Assembly (NCBI RefSeq): GCF_000179555.1
Contig: NZ_AECZ01000005.1
Location: forward strand, 62,001 to 126,000
DNA length: 64,000 nucleotides
Direction of reading: 5' to 3'
DNA from: Solidesulfovibrio fructosivorans JJ]
Lineage (GTDB): Bacteria > Desulfobacterota > Desulfovibrionia > Desulfovibrionales > Desulfovibrionaceae
In this document: positions 44,473 through 52,063 of the stretch, in pieces
Numbering within the stretch: position 1 is the stretch's first letter
Layout of the letters: each line of letters begins with the position of its first letter
The notes under the pieces: model-generated
Databases searched by the model: none
What the model was told of the DNA's origin: nothing
Seen by the model: only the letters and a program-made list of their open reading frames with translations
Program-made: the position numbers and the translations under genes

Positions 44473-45565
44473 TCTCGTGCCGGACTATGTCCGGTCTTTC
44501 GAGCGCTACGTTCCCAGCCGGCCCGATCCGGTGCTCATGCGCCAGTTCGGCGTGAAGCACCTTTTTCGGCTCAACAACAACGAAAACGCCCTGGGGCCGC
44601 CGCTCCTGGCCCAAGAGGCCGTTGCCGCCTTCCGGCCCGAGCTGGGCGCCATCTACCCGAGCGGCGACGCCTATGACCTGCGCCAGGCCCTGGCCGTCCG
44701 TTTCGGCAAATCCCCGGACCGGTTCCTGGTCGGCAACGGCTCCTGCGAGGTCATCAGCTCCGTCATCCGGGCCTTCTGCGGGCCTGGCGACGCCATTGTG
44801 ACCGCCGACAAGACCTTTGCCGTCTACGAGTGGGTGGCGCAATTTTCCGGAATCGAAACCCGGCTGGTTCCCCTTGCGGGTCGGGCCCTGTCATCCGCAG
44901 CCATGCTGGCGGCCGTCACGGAGCACACCAAGGTCCTCTTCGTGTGCAATCCCAACAATCCCACCGGGTCCTGGTGGAACCGGGCCACCCTGGAACGCTT
45001 TCTGACCGCCCTCGACGGCCGGGCCCTGGTGGTGCTCGACGAGGCCTACCGCGAGTTCCTGGACGATCCGGACTTCCCCGACGGCATGGAGGTCATGGAG
45101 CGCCACGCCAACGTCCTGGTCTTTCGCACCTTCTCCAAGATGTACGGCCTGGCCGGTTTTCGGATCGGCTACCTGTGCGGCTCCCTGGAGGCGGTGGATA
45201 TCGTGCGACGCACCCACATCGCCTATTCGGTGAACATCCTGGGCCAGATCGCGGCCGCGGCGGCCTTGGCCGACGACGCCGGGCACATTGCCGCCACCCG
45301 GCGCATGGTGGACGAAGCCAGGTGCTTTCTCCGCGACCTGTTTGACGCCATGGGGCTGGAATACGTGAGCCAGGCCGGCAACTTCATCATGGTCCGCACG
45401 CCGATCTCCGACACCATGCTCTACCGCAAGCTCATGCGCGAGGGCGTGATGGTGCGCACCATGACCGGCTTTCGCTGCCCCAACTGGATTCGCGTCACCC
45501 TGGGCCGGGAGCAGGCCATGGAAGCCTTCGCCAAGGCCCTGCCCAAGGTCCTGGAGCACGCATGA
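44456..45565 (+). CDS. hisC: Histidinol-phosphate aminotransferase-like enzyme (class I/II, PLP)
   Basis: 369 residues, the usual HisC length. LNNNENALGPP at the substrate end, CNPNNPTGSW (PLP ring), LDEAYREFL, and TFSKMYGLAGFRIGYL with the PLP-binding Lys after Ser are all present. Histidinol-phosphate aminotransferase converts imidazole-acetol phosphate to histidinol phosphate; relatives also act on phosphonates, aromatic acids or in specialised metabolite pathways. No other his gene is in the window and it overlaps a GNAT-type gene by 17 bases, so a specialised pathway role is as likely as histidine synthesis. It is the last gene before the tRNA end of the island. Confidence 0.85.
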   Translation: MRGLLDLVPDYVRSFERYVPSRPDPVLMRQFGVKHLFRLNNNENALGPPLLAQEAVAAFRPELGAIYPSGDAYDLRQALAVRFGKSPDRFLVGNGSCEVISSVIRAFCGPGDAIVTADKTFAVYEWVAQFSGIETRLVPLAGRALSSAAMLAAVTEHTKVLFVCNPNNPTGSWWNRATLERFLTALDGRALVVLDEAYREFLDDPDFPDGMEVMERHANVLVFRTFSKMYGLAGFRIGYLCGSLEAVDIVRRTHIAYSVNILGQIAAAAALADDAGHIAATRRMVDEARCFLRDLFDAMGLEYVSQAGNFIMVRTPISDTMLYRKLMREGVMVRTMTGFRCPNWIRVTLGREQAMEAFAKALPKVLEHA

Positions 45566-45720
45566 ACGCCCGGACGTGATCCCGTCCCACAGGGGACGCG
45601 GTGGAGCAACGACCATCCTGTGCGAAGCGGGCAGCGTCCCTGCCAAATGTTATCGTATTTTTTACGAGGAAAAGCGGGTGGTTGGCCAAAAGGTGATCCA
45701 GCCAGGTTATCCAAAAGCGA

Positions 45721-45751
45721 AAGGGGACAGAAAACGAAGTCCTGTCCCCTT
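45721..45751 (-). terminator. Terminator of the tRNA-Pro gene
   Basis: AAGGGGACAG (45721-45730) and CTGTCCCCTT (45742-45751) form a perfect 10-base-pair stem with an 11-base loop; on the minus strand a T-rich stretch follows. It starts 9 bases beyond the CCA end of the tRNA. Confidence 0.7.
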
Positions 45752-45759
45752 GAAATATC

Positions 45760-45836
45760 TGGTCGGGGCGAGGTGATTTGAACACCCGGCATCCTGCTCC
45801 CAAAGCAGGCGCGCTACCAGTCTGCGCCACGCCCCG
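45760..45836 (-). tRNA. tRNA-Pro (anticodon TGG), CCA encoded
   Basis: The minus strand folds as a full cloverleaf: acceptor stem CGGGGCG/CGCCCCG with discriminator A and encoded CCA; the D-loop contains GGTAG; anticodon stem CCTGC/GCAGG encloses loop TTTGGGA, giving anticodon TGG (proline); T-loop GTTCAAATC. It reads all four Pro codons in many bacteria. Its 3' half is repeated at 37704-37750 in the same orientation, marking it as the probable integration site of the 8-kb interval to its left. Lies 51 bases downstream of amrS on the same strand. Confidence 0.96.
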
Positions 45837-45887
45837 AACGGAGGCGAATGGTTACTGCAACTGCGGCCCCATGGCAAGCCGGCGCGT

Positions 45888-46904
45888 CTAGGGCAACCCG
45901 ACTCCGGCGATGGCCGCGCCGCAGGAGGCGCAGTGTCCCCGCGTGAGGCGCGCTTCCCGCAGTCCCATTCCCGATCGCGCCAGCACGACCGTCCCGCAGC
46001 TCGGGCAGATCGTGCCGCTATGCGCCTCGCTGAGCACATTGCCCACGTAGACGTAGCGCAAGCCGGCCTCACGGCCGATTTCCCAGGCCCGCTCCAGCCG
46101 TGAAAGCGGCGTTGTCGGCGCGTCGCGCATGTTGAAATCCGGGTGGAAGCGCGAAATGTGCCACGGCGTGTCCACCCCAAGCTCTTTGACTAGAAACGCG
46201 GCCAGCTCCTTAAGCTCCCCGTCGGCGTCGTTGCCCCCGGGAATAAGCAGCGTCGTCACCTCCAGCCACCAGCCAAGCTTGCGCATATGCGCGAGATTTT
46301 GCAGCACGGGGCGCAGTTTGGCGCCGCACACGCGCTCGTAGAAATCCGGATTCATGGCCTTGAGGTCGATGTTGGCCGCGTCGATCAGCCCGTCCAGGGC
46401 CTCGAGACATTTGGGGCTCTGAAATCCGTTGGATACCATGATGTTTTTGAGCCCCGCCTCATGGGCCAGAACCGCCGTGTCGCGCATGAGCTCGAAAAAG
46501 ACCGTGGGCTCGGAATAGGTGTAGGCGATGGAGGACGCGCCCGATGCCTTGGCCGCCTCCACAAGCGCCGCCGGGGTGGTCCGCTCGCCGGTCACCGGGC
46601 GTCCCTGGCGCGGCGGCTGGGACAGCGAATAGTTCTGACAGAAGGCGCACGACAGATTGCAGCCCATGGTGCCGATGGAAAAGGCGAGGCTGCCCGGCTG
46701 GAAGTGGTAGAGCGGTTTTTTCTCCACCGGATCGAGATGGGCCGCCGCCACGCGTTCGTACGCCAGGGTGTAAAGCGCGCCGCCCTTGTTGACCCGCACC
46801 CCGCACAGGCCCCTATCGCCGTCGGCGATGCGGCAAAAATGCGCGCACAGCCGGCACGACACGCGCCCGTCGGGCAAGGCTTTCCATAGTTGCGCCGGAT
46901 GCAT
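45888..46904 (-). CDS. amrS: AmmeMemoRadiSam system radical SAM enzyme
   Basis: 338 residues. N-terminal CRLCAHFCRI and CGVR match the conserved Cys-rich start of the family; CNLSCAFC (Cys82, Cys86, Cys89) is the radical-SAM motif followed by QNYSLSQ, a family hallmark. The C-terminus ends with two CxxC pairs (CPSCG and CASCG), a zinc-ribbon-like tail. The family is named for co-occurrence with AMMECR1 and MEMO genes; its reaction is not established. Neither partner is in the window. An upstream minus strand gene for a small Cys-poor secreted protein follows at 46989. Confidence 0.9.
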   Translation of the reverse strand: MHPAQLWKALPDGRVSCRLCAHFCRIADGDRGLCGVRVNKGGALYTLAYERVAAAHLDPVEKKPLYHFQPGSLAFSIGTMGCNLSCAFCQNYSLSQPPRQGRPVTGERTTPAALVEAAKASGASSIAYTYSEPTVFFELMRDTAVLAHEAGLKNIMVSNGFQSPKCLEALDGLIDAANIDLKAMNPDFYERVCGAKLRPVLQNLAHMRKLGWWLEVTTLLIPGGNDADGELKELAAFLVKELGVDTPWHISRFHPDFNMRDAPTTPLSRLERAWEIGREAGLRYVYVGNVLSEAHSGTICPSCGTVVLARSGMGLREARLTRGHCASCGAAIAGVGLP

Positions 46905-46988
46905 GGTTCCCTCCTTGGTCGGAAGGTTTTAACCCCCGCGTTTCGTCCGCCCCTTCTCGGATTGCCCGGAGGCGGGAAGGCACTGCGC

Positions 46989-47570
46989 TTACTGCGGCGT
47001 GGTCTGGCCGCCCTGGCCGGTGGCCGGCGTCATAGGCTGGGGCCACACCCTGCCGTTCGTCTGCCCGCTTTGAGGGAAAGGCGTCTGGCCGGGCTGTCCG
47101 CCTTGCCACATCATATTGCCGCCGTTACCGGGAGCGCCCATCCGCCCCATGCCGGGCTGGCCGCCCACACCCGGCTGTCCCCGCCAGGGACCCGGCGCGC
47201 CGATCTGCGGGTACACGTAAATGGGCCCCACCTGCGGTTGTTGCTCGATCTTTTTCGGGCGGGGCCGCACTTCCATAATGATGTTGCCCTCGTCGTCGCG
47301 TCCCATGCGCATGTGGTCCACGGTGCCCATATGGATGTCACGGCGAGGCGGATCGTCGTCCACATGGGAACCCGTCGGCAGTTCAGGCGGCGGGCCGTAC
47401 GTGGAAGGGGGCGCGGCGTACTCCGAGGAGCCGCCGTCGGCCAGGGCCTGGGGCAGGGGAGAGGCGGCGAGAGCCAGGGCGACAGCGGCCAACATGCACC
47501 GCCGGCAAAAGGCCCGGCCAGGCTTCCCTTGAATTCGAGGCGCAAAGATACTATGGAATAGCGTTTTCAT
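46989..47570 (-). CDS. Secreted Pro/Gly-rich protein of unknown function
   Basis: 193 residues from ATG 47570, with GGAGG seven bases upstream. Signal peptide about 1-45 (RRCMLAAVALALAASPLPQALA). The mature part has a short charged segment (HMGTVDHMRMGRDDEGNIIM) and a long tail of Gly, Pro, Gln and Met with MWQGGQPGQTPFPQ. No domain recognised. Its start lies only 24 bases from the purM start on the opposite strand, so the two ribosome-binding sites are packed back to back and each promoter must lie in the other gene. Function unknown; a surface or envelope protein is a guess. Confidence 0.72.
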   Translation of the reverse strand: MKTLFHSIFAPRIQGKPGRAFCRRCMLAAVALALAASPLPQALADGGSSEYAAPPSTYGPPPELPTGSHVDDDPPRRDIHMGTVDHMRMGRDDEGNIIMEVRPRPKKIEQQPQVGPIYVYPQIGAPGPWRGQPGVGGQPGMGRMGAPGNGGNMMWQGGQPGQTPFPQSGQTNGRVWPQPMTPATGQGGQTTPQ

Positions 47571-47594
47571 TCGCAGTCCTCCAAGGAGCAACCC

Positions 47595-48656
47595 ATGGCC
47601 GACAGATCGGCTCCCTACAAGGCCGCCGGCGTTGACATCGAAGCCGGCAATACGCTGGTTTCGCGCATCAAATCCATTGTGGCCGGCACCTACGGCAAGG
47701 GCGTCGTGTCCGATATCGGCGGCTTCGGCGGGCTGTTCAAGCTCGACCCCGAAGCCTACGCCGAGCCCGTCCTGGTATCCTCCACCGACGGCGTGGGCAC
47801 CAAGCTCAAGCTCGCCCATGACTTTGACCGCCATGATACCGTGGGTATCGACCTTGTGGCCATGTGTGTCAACGATATTCTCGTTCAGGGTGCCAAGCCG
47901 CTTTTCTTCCTGGATTATTTCGCCACGGGCCGGCTTTCGGTCGATCTGGCCGAACGGGTCGTGACCGGCATCGCCGAAGGCTGCAAGCAAGCCTGTTGCG
48001 CGCTTCTGGGCGGCGAAACGGCGGAGATGCCCGGCTTCTACCCCGACGGCGTCTACGACCTGGCCGGCTTTTGTGTCGGCATCGTGGACAACGCCGCCAT
48101 CATCGACGGTTCGAGCATCGGCGTCGGCGACGTGGTCATCGGCATCGAATCCTCCGGGCCGCACTCCAACGGCTATTCGCTGATCCGAAAGCTGCTCGAC
48201 GCCTCGGGGCTTAAAGGCGACGACCCCATGCCCGAGTCCGGCAAGACCGTGGCCGAGGCGCTGTGCGCCCCCACTCGCATCTACGTGAAGACCGTGCTCA
48301 ACCTGCTGCGCGATTTCGAAATCAAGGGCATGGTCCACATCACCGGCGGCGGCTTCTACGACAATGTCAACCGCATCCTGCCGCGCGGCGTCGCCGCCCA
48401 TTTCCGCTTCGGCTCCTGGGACGTGCCGCCGGTTTTCGACTGGCTGCGGGAACAGGGGAAGATGAGCTGGCCGGAGATGCTCCAGATTTTCAACTGCGGC
48501 GTCGGCTTCATGCTGGTGGTGGCCCCGGAGGTCGCTCCGGACGTCATGCAGCGCCTCAAAGCCCTACACGAATACGCTCAGATCATCGGCCGCATCGAAA
48601 TGCGCGGCGGCGACGAGGCCGAACAGGTGGTCGTCGAATTTCCCGACGCGCGCTAG
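47595..48656 (+). CDS. purM: Phosphoribosylformylglycinamidine cyclo-ligase (AIR synthetase)
   Basis: 353 residues, normal for the family. YKAAGVDIEAGNTLVSRIKS opens the protein as in PurM; VSSTDGVGTKLKLA is the metal and nucleotide motif, and VNDILVQGAKPLFFLDYFA, GGETAEMPGFYPDG and ESSGPHSNGYSLIRKL are the signature blocks. It closes the imidazole ring in purine synthesis (FGAM plus ATP to AIR). AAGGAG sits six bases before ATG 47595. It converges on the radical-SAM gene at 48999 across a palindrome-rich gap. No other pur gene is nearby. Confidence 0.97.
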   Translation: MADRSAPYKAAGVDIEAGNTLVSRIKSIVAGTYGKGVVSDIGGFGGLFKLDPEAYAEPVLVSSTDGVGTKLKLAHDFDRHDTVGIDLVAMCVNDILVQGAKPLFFLDYFATGRLSVDLAERVVTGIAEGCKQACCALLGGETAEMPGFYPDGVYDLAGFCVGIVDNAAIIDGSSIGVGDVVIGIESSGPHSNGYSLIRKLLDASGLKGDDPMPESGKTVAEALCAPTRIYVKTVLNLLRDFEIKGMVHITGGGFYDNVNRILPRGVAAHFRFGSWDVPPVFDWLREQGKMSWPEMLQIFNCGVGFMLVVAPEVAPDVMQRLKALHEYAQIIGRIEMRGGDEAEQVVVEFPDAR

Positions 48657-48998
48657 CCGAGGTATGTGTGCCTCCGGCGGCCAGGAGGGGCTTTGCCCCT
48701 CCTGGACCTCCCCACCGGGGGGCGGGCGCGCCCCCGGACCCCCCATCCGGTGTGCTTTGGCGGGACGGGAGGGCAGGGGGGAAGCGGTCAGGCTGTTGGG
48801 TGAAGATGGCGGCGGAATTCGCCGGGACGGTGCATGCCGCTTCGCGGCAAGCGCGTCCCGGACAAATTCCGCCGCCACCGCGCCGTCGCCCCTTCGGGGC
48901 GAAATAAGAAATTTCCTCTTGTTCTTGAAAGAACAACTCTTCCCCCTTTGCCTCCCTTGAAAGTTTTTCGGGAGGGTGGGGTTCCCTCCCCCGGTTCC
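48657..48998. other. 342-base convergent intergenic region with GC-rich palindromes
   Basis: Contains two clear inverted repeats. CCAGGAGGGG and CCCCTCCTGG (48681-48705, 5-base loop) form a perfect 10-base-pair hairpin beyond purM, followed by further G/C-run palindromes to about 48760. A nested structure at 48811-48873 pairs GGCGGAATTCGCCGGGAC with GTCCCGGACAAATTCCGCC and encloses TGCCGC-TTC-GCGGCA. It has the look of dispersed intergenic repeats acting as two-way terminators. No gene found. Confidence 0.6.
48681..48705 (+). terminator. Perfect GC-rich hairpin after purM
   Basis: CCAGGAGGGG, loop CTTTG, CCCCTCCTGG. Strong stem without a T-tract, so it may be one half of a repeat-type terminator. 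Confidence 0.5.
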
Positions 48999-50294
48999 CT
49001 ACTCTTCCTTCCCCCCCTCTTCCCGATACGGGTTGAAATAGCCGAACCCCAGCCAGGGGCAGGCCTTGCGCAGGCGTTTGCGGAAGTTTTTGAGTCCCAT
49101 GGAGGCGAGTCTGGCCGGATTGGTCAGCGCGCCGCTTTCCGCCGCCACCTTCATGTAGAGTTGCGGGTCCAGGTTGAGGTTTCGCAGCTGTACGAAATCC
49201 ACCTTGTATGCGGTGATCAGCTCCGTAAGCTGGGCCAGTTCCGCCTCGGTGTCCGAGACGCCCGGGAAGAAGAGGAAATTGAGCGAGACGAAGAGTCCGC
49301 CGGCTTTGGCCCGGGCGATGCTCTCGCGCACATCGGCGAAGTCGTAGCCTTTGGGGCGGTAGTAGGCCGCGTAGAGGGCCGGGTCGGCACTCGACAGGCT
49401 GACCCGTATCGAAGAACCGCCGGATGCGGCGAAGCGTTCCACGGCATCCGGCAGGCTGGCGTTGGTGTTGACGTTGACCGTGCCCCGCCCGCCGGCCGCG
49501 CGAAACCGCTTGACGGCCTCGCTTATGGCCTCGATTTCCGTCAGCGGTTCGCCTTCGCAGCCCTGGCCGAAGGAATAGATCGGCCGGCGCTCGTGGCGGC
49601 TGTGTTCGGTCATGATTTCCACGATCTCGGTCGGATCGGGGGCGAAGGCGATGCGGTTCTGGGTGGAGGGAAAACCCGAATCCGGCGGCTGGAGCGACAG
49701 GCAGCCGATGCAGCGGGCATTGCAGGCCCGGGCCGTGGGCAGGGGGGCTTCGAAGCGTCCCAGAGCCAGGTTGCGCGCCGCCGGACAGCAGAAGGTCAAG
49801 GCGCAGCCGCTTAAGTGCTCGATCAGCCTGTTCTTGGGGTATTTTTTCCGAAGCGCCTTGGCTCCCTTGACGATGCGTTCCTGGGGGATGCCGGAAAAGA
49901 CCTGCCGCCGGTCCTGATCCACCCGGGACGCGGCCACGAAGAACCGGTCCCCGGAAAATCCCACCGCGCCGTAGGCGAAAAGCGGCAGCACCGGCGCGTC
50001 GGGCCGGGCGGCATAGGCGGCCGTTGCCGAAAGGGTATGTCCCGGGCAGACGAAGGCGGCCACGGCCCGCTCTTCCAGGCGTTCGATCTCCCCGGAATCC
50101 GGATCGAAGCCCAGGGCGTCCCGGCCGGGCAGCAGGAACAGCTCGCTCTCCGGCGGCAGGGGGATCAGCTCGTCCGGGCGCGGCGGCTCCAGCCGGTCGC
50201 CCCGGCGCACCAGCATCTCCAGCTCGGGATGGTCGTAGATGTTGCCGGACTCGTCGGCAAAGACAAGCATGGGGCGGGGTTTGTATTCGGCCAC
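48999..50294 (-). CDS. Radical SAM protein with unusual Cys-containing N-terminal domain
   Basis: 431 residues from GTG 50294, which has GGAGG six bases upstream; the next ATG is eight codons further in and lacks such a site. The radical-SAM motif CNARCIGC (Cys191, Cys195, Cys198) lies unusually far into the protein. FGQGCEGEPL holds the SAM-binding element, and VNVNTNAS and VSLNFLFFPGVSDTE follow the family pattern. The first 180 residues are a separate beta-rich domain with CPGHT and CALTFCCPA, which could bind another metal centre. Substrate unknown. It stands alone between convergent purM and the small Cys-rich gene at 50450. Confidence 0.85.
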   Translation of the reverse strand: MAEYKPRPMLVFADESGNIYDHPELEMLVRRGDRLEPPRPDELIPLPPESELFLLPGRDALGFDPDSGEIERLEERAVAAFVCPGHTLSATAAYAARPDAPVLPLFAYGAVGFSGDRFFVAASRVDQDRRQVFSGIPQERIVKGAKALRKKYPKNRLIEHLSGCALTFCCPAARNLALGRFEAPLPTARACNARCIGCLSLQPPDSGFPSTQNRIAFAPDPTEIVEIMTEHSRHERRPIYSFGQGCEGEPLTEIEAISEAVKRFRAAGGRGTVNVNTNASLPDAVERFAASGGSSIRVSLSSADPALYAAYYRPKGYDFADVRESIARAKAGGLFVSLNFLFFPGVSDTEAELAQLTELITAYKVDFVQLRNLNLDPQLYMKVAAESGALTNPARLASMGLKNFRKRLRKACPWLGFGYFNPYREEGGKEE

Positions 50295-50449
50295 GCGGCA
50301 CCTCCGAAGGGAACGCGAACCCGGGTGGACGCCTGCGGGGCAGGGGCCCACCCGGGAGGATGTTGCAAAGCGGCGAGTATACGGGGTGTCTTTCCCCAAG
50401 GGAAGGGGCGGCCCCCCGGCTGGGTGAGGGCCGCAAGCCGCCGGTCTTT

Positions 50450-50881
50450 CTAATGCGACTGGCGTTGCTCCATGAGGAATTCGTGCAGCAGGCCGGCGGT
50501 ATCGGCGACGAGGCGCTTGCAGTCCGGATCGGCCTCATGACGGCCGAGGCTTTCCCGCAACGTCGCGCAGCAGCTCGAGCCGAATTGTTCGATGAAGCGC
50601 TGCCGGAAAGCGGAGGCCAGGGCGTGGGCCTGGGTGCAGGAGATATCGGACGCGTCGCGGCCGTAGGCGAGGCCTAGGGCCATGACCGCGCCGGACAACG
50701 CCCCGCAGATTTCGGCATGGGAACGTCCCACGCCGCCGCCGAAGCAGGTGGCGATGCGCGTGGATGCCCCGTCCCCGGGGATGCCGAGGTGGTCGGTTGC
50801 CAGGCGCAGGATGGTTTCGGCGCAGTTGTAGCCCGTGGACATGACTGAAACCGCGGTCTGTTCGACTTCCTGCCGTGTCAT
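50450..50881 (-). CDS. C_GCAxxG_C_C family protein
   Basis: 143 residues from ATG 50881 (AAGGAG seven bases upstream). GYNCAETILR, CFGGGVGRSHAEICGALSGA and SSCCATLRES with a last DPDCKRLV give the four-Cys pattern that names the family (TIGR01909/PF09719). Members are common in anaerobes and are thought to bind metal or take part in redox chemistry; the function is not established. An ATG further upstream (50944) has no ribosome-binding site and would add an unrelated segment. It is followed on the same strand by the lone radical-SAM gene 155 bases away. Confidence 0.9.
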   Translation of the reverse strand: MTRQEVEQTAVSVMSTGYNCAETILRLATDHLGIPGDGASTRIATCFGGGVGRSHAEICGALSGAVMALGLAYGRDASDISCTQAHALASAFRQRFIEQFGSSCCATLRESLGRHEADPDCKRLVADTAGLLHEFLMEQRQSH

Positions 50882-51007
50882 GCGTCGCTCCTTGCCCGAG
50901 GGGCAGATCGTATCTGACACTCCGATTCGCGCCCCCCCTGCCAAGACGGCAAGAATGTTCGGGCCGGAAAGGGGAGCGCCTGTGTAACAGGGGATTGCGG
51001 CAACGAC

Positions 51008-51038
51008 AAAAGGCGGAACCGCTTGCGCGATTCCGCCT
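51008..51038 (-). terminator. Intrinsic terminator of the rplM-rpsI operon
   Basis: On the minus strand AGGCGGAA and TTCCGCCT enclose a 12-base loop and are followed by TTTT. It lies 27 bases beyond the rpsI stop. Confidence 0.75.
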
Positions 51039-51064
51039 CGGATCGTCTCGTAATCGCCGCGCGA

Positions 51065-51457
51065 TTAACGCTTCGAGTACTGGAACCGGGCGCGGGCGCC
51101 GCGCTGGCCGTACTTTTTACGTTCCTTCTCGCGGGAATCGCGGGTGAGCAGGCCGGCTTTTTTCAGCACGCCGCGCAGTTCGGGATCAAGCGTGCACAGC
51201 GCCCGGGAGATGCCGTGGCGCACGGCTTCGGCTTGGCCGGTCATGCCGCCGCCGGCCACATTGACCTTCACGTCGACACGGCCGTCGAGCTTGGTCAAAA
51301 GCAGTGCCTGGCGCACGATGGCCGCCAGGGTGGGGCGGGGAAAATATTCCTCGAAAGGACGGTCGTTGACCAGGATGCGTCCGTTGCCCTTGTACAGGCG
51401 GGTACGGGCCACGGCGGACTTGCGGCGGCCGGTGCCGTAGAAGAATTCGTCGCTCAT
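51065..51457 (-). CDS. rpsI: 30S ribosomal protein S9
   Basis: 130 residues, normal length. [20 protein letters not shown] at the start and the end [17 protein letters not shown] are the conserved ends of S9; the basic C-terminal tail reaches the P-site tRNA. GGAG precedes ATG 51457. It follows rplM by 20 bases, the universal L13-S9 pair, so both are made from one promoter upstream of rplM. Confidence 0.98.
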   Translation of the reverse strand: MSDEFFYGTGRRKSAVARTRLYKGNGRILVNDRPFEEYFPRPTLAAIVRQALLLTKLDGRVDVKVNVAGGGMTGQAEAVRHGISRALCTLDPELRGVLKKAGLLTRDSREKERKKYGQRGARARFQYSKR

Positions 51458-51477
51458 GCTTGATCTCCGCAGGCGGT

Positions 51478-51906
51478 TTACACGTCGAGGGTTTCGGGCT
51501 TCTGGGCCTCGTGGGGATGGGCCTCGCCGGCGTAAACCTTGAGTTTTTTCAGCATCGCCCGACCAAGGCGATTTTTGGGCAGCATGCCCCGCACGGCCTT
51601 GCGGATGACCTCTTCGGGCTTCTTGTCCAGCATGTCGCGCAGGGAGGTTTCCTTGAGGCCGCCAATCCAGCCGGAATGGCGATAGTACATTTTTTGGTCC
51701 AGCTTGCGGCCGGTGGTCTTGACCTTGGCGGCGTTGACCACGACGATGAAATCGCCGGTGTCCATATGGGGGGCGAATTCCGCCTTGTGCTTGCCGCGCA
51801 GGCGCACGGCCACGGCGGACGCCAGGCGGCCGAGAATCTTGTCCGAGGCATCGACCACGAACCAGTTCCGGTTGATATCTTTGGGCGTCGGGCTAAACGT
51901 TTTCAT
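51478..51906 (-). CDS. rplM: 50S ribosomal protein L13
   Basis: 142 residues. [45 protein letters not shown] and [20 protein letters not shown] are the conserved L13 segments; an early large-subunit assembly protein. GAGGAG precedes ATG 51906. First gene of the L13-S9 operon, with a good promoter close upstream. Confidence 0.98.
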   Translation of the reverse strand: MKTFSPTPKDINRNWFVVDASDKILGRLASAVAVRLRGKHKAEFAPHMDTGDFIVVVNAAKVKTTGRKLDQKMYYRHSGWIGGLKETSLRDMLDKKPEEVIRKAVRGMLPKNRLGRAMLKKLKVYAGEAHPHEAQKPETLDV

Positions 51907-51938
51907 GACGGCTCCTCTGAGTTGCTCGAAAGACGGAT

Positions 51939-51967
51939 TGTGTAAGCGGACAAAATGTATTTGTCAA
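51939..51967 (-). promoter_or_regulatory. Strong sigma70-type promoter of rplM-rpsI
   Basis: On the minus strand a perfect TTGACA (51967-51962), a 17-base spacer and TACACA (51944-51939). It is 33 bases before the rplM ATG, leaving a very short leader, and sits in the divergent gap with the HD-domain gene. Confidence 0.65.
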
Positions 51968-52063
51968 CACCCTTTTTCGTCTGCGCCCATGACGGCGCCG
52001 GCTTGCCCTGGGCGCGACCCCGGGCTAGGCTGTTCGCGACGATCGCAATCCCAAGGAGTCTTC

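Noticed and set aside
37857-45565. The island as a prophage or conjugative element
   Set aside because: No integrase, phage structural, replication or transfer genes; only the tRNA-flanked geometry supports mobility.
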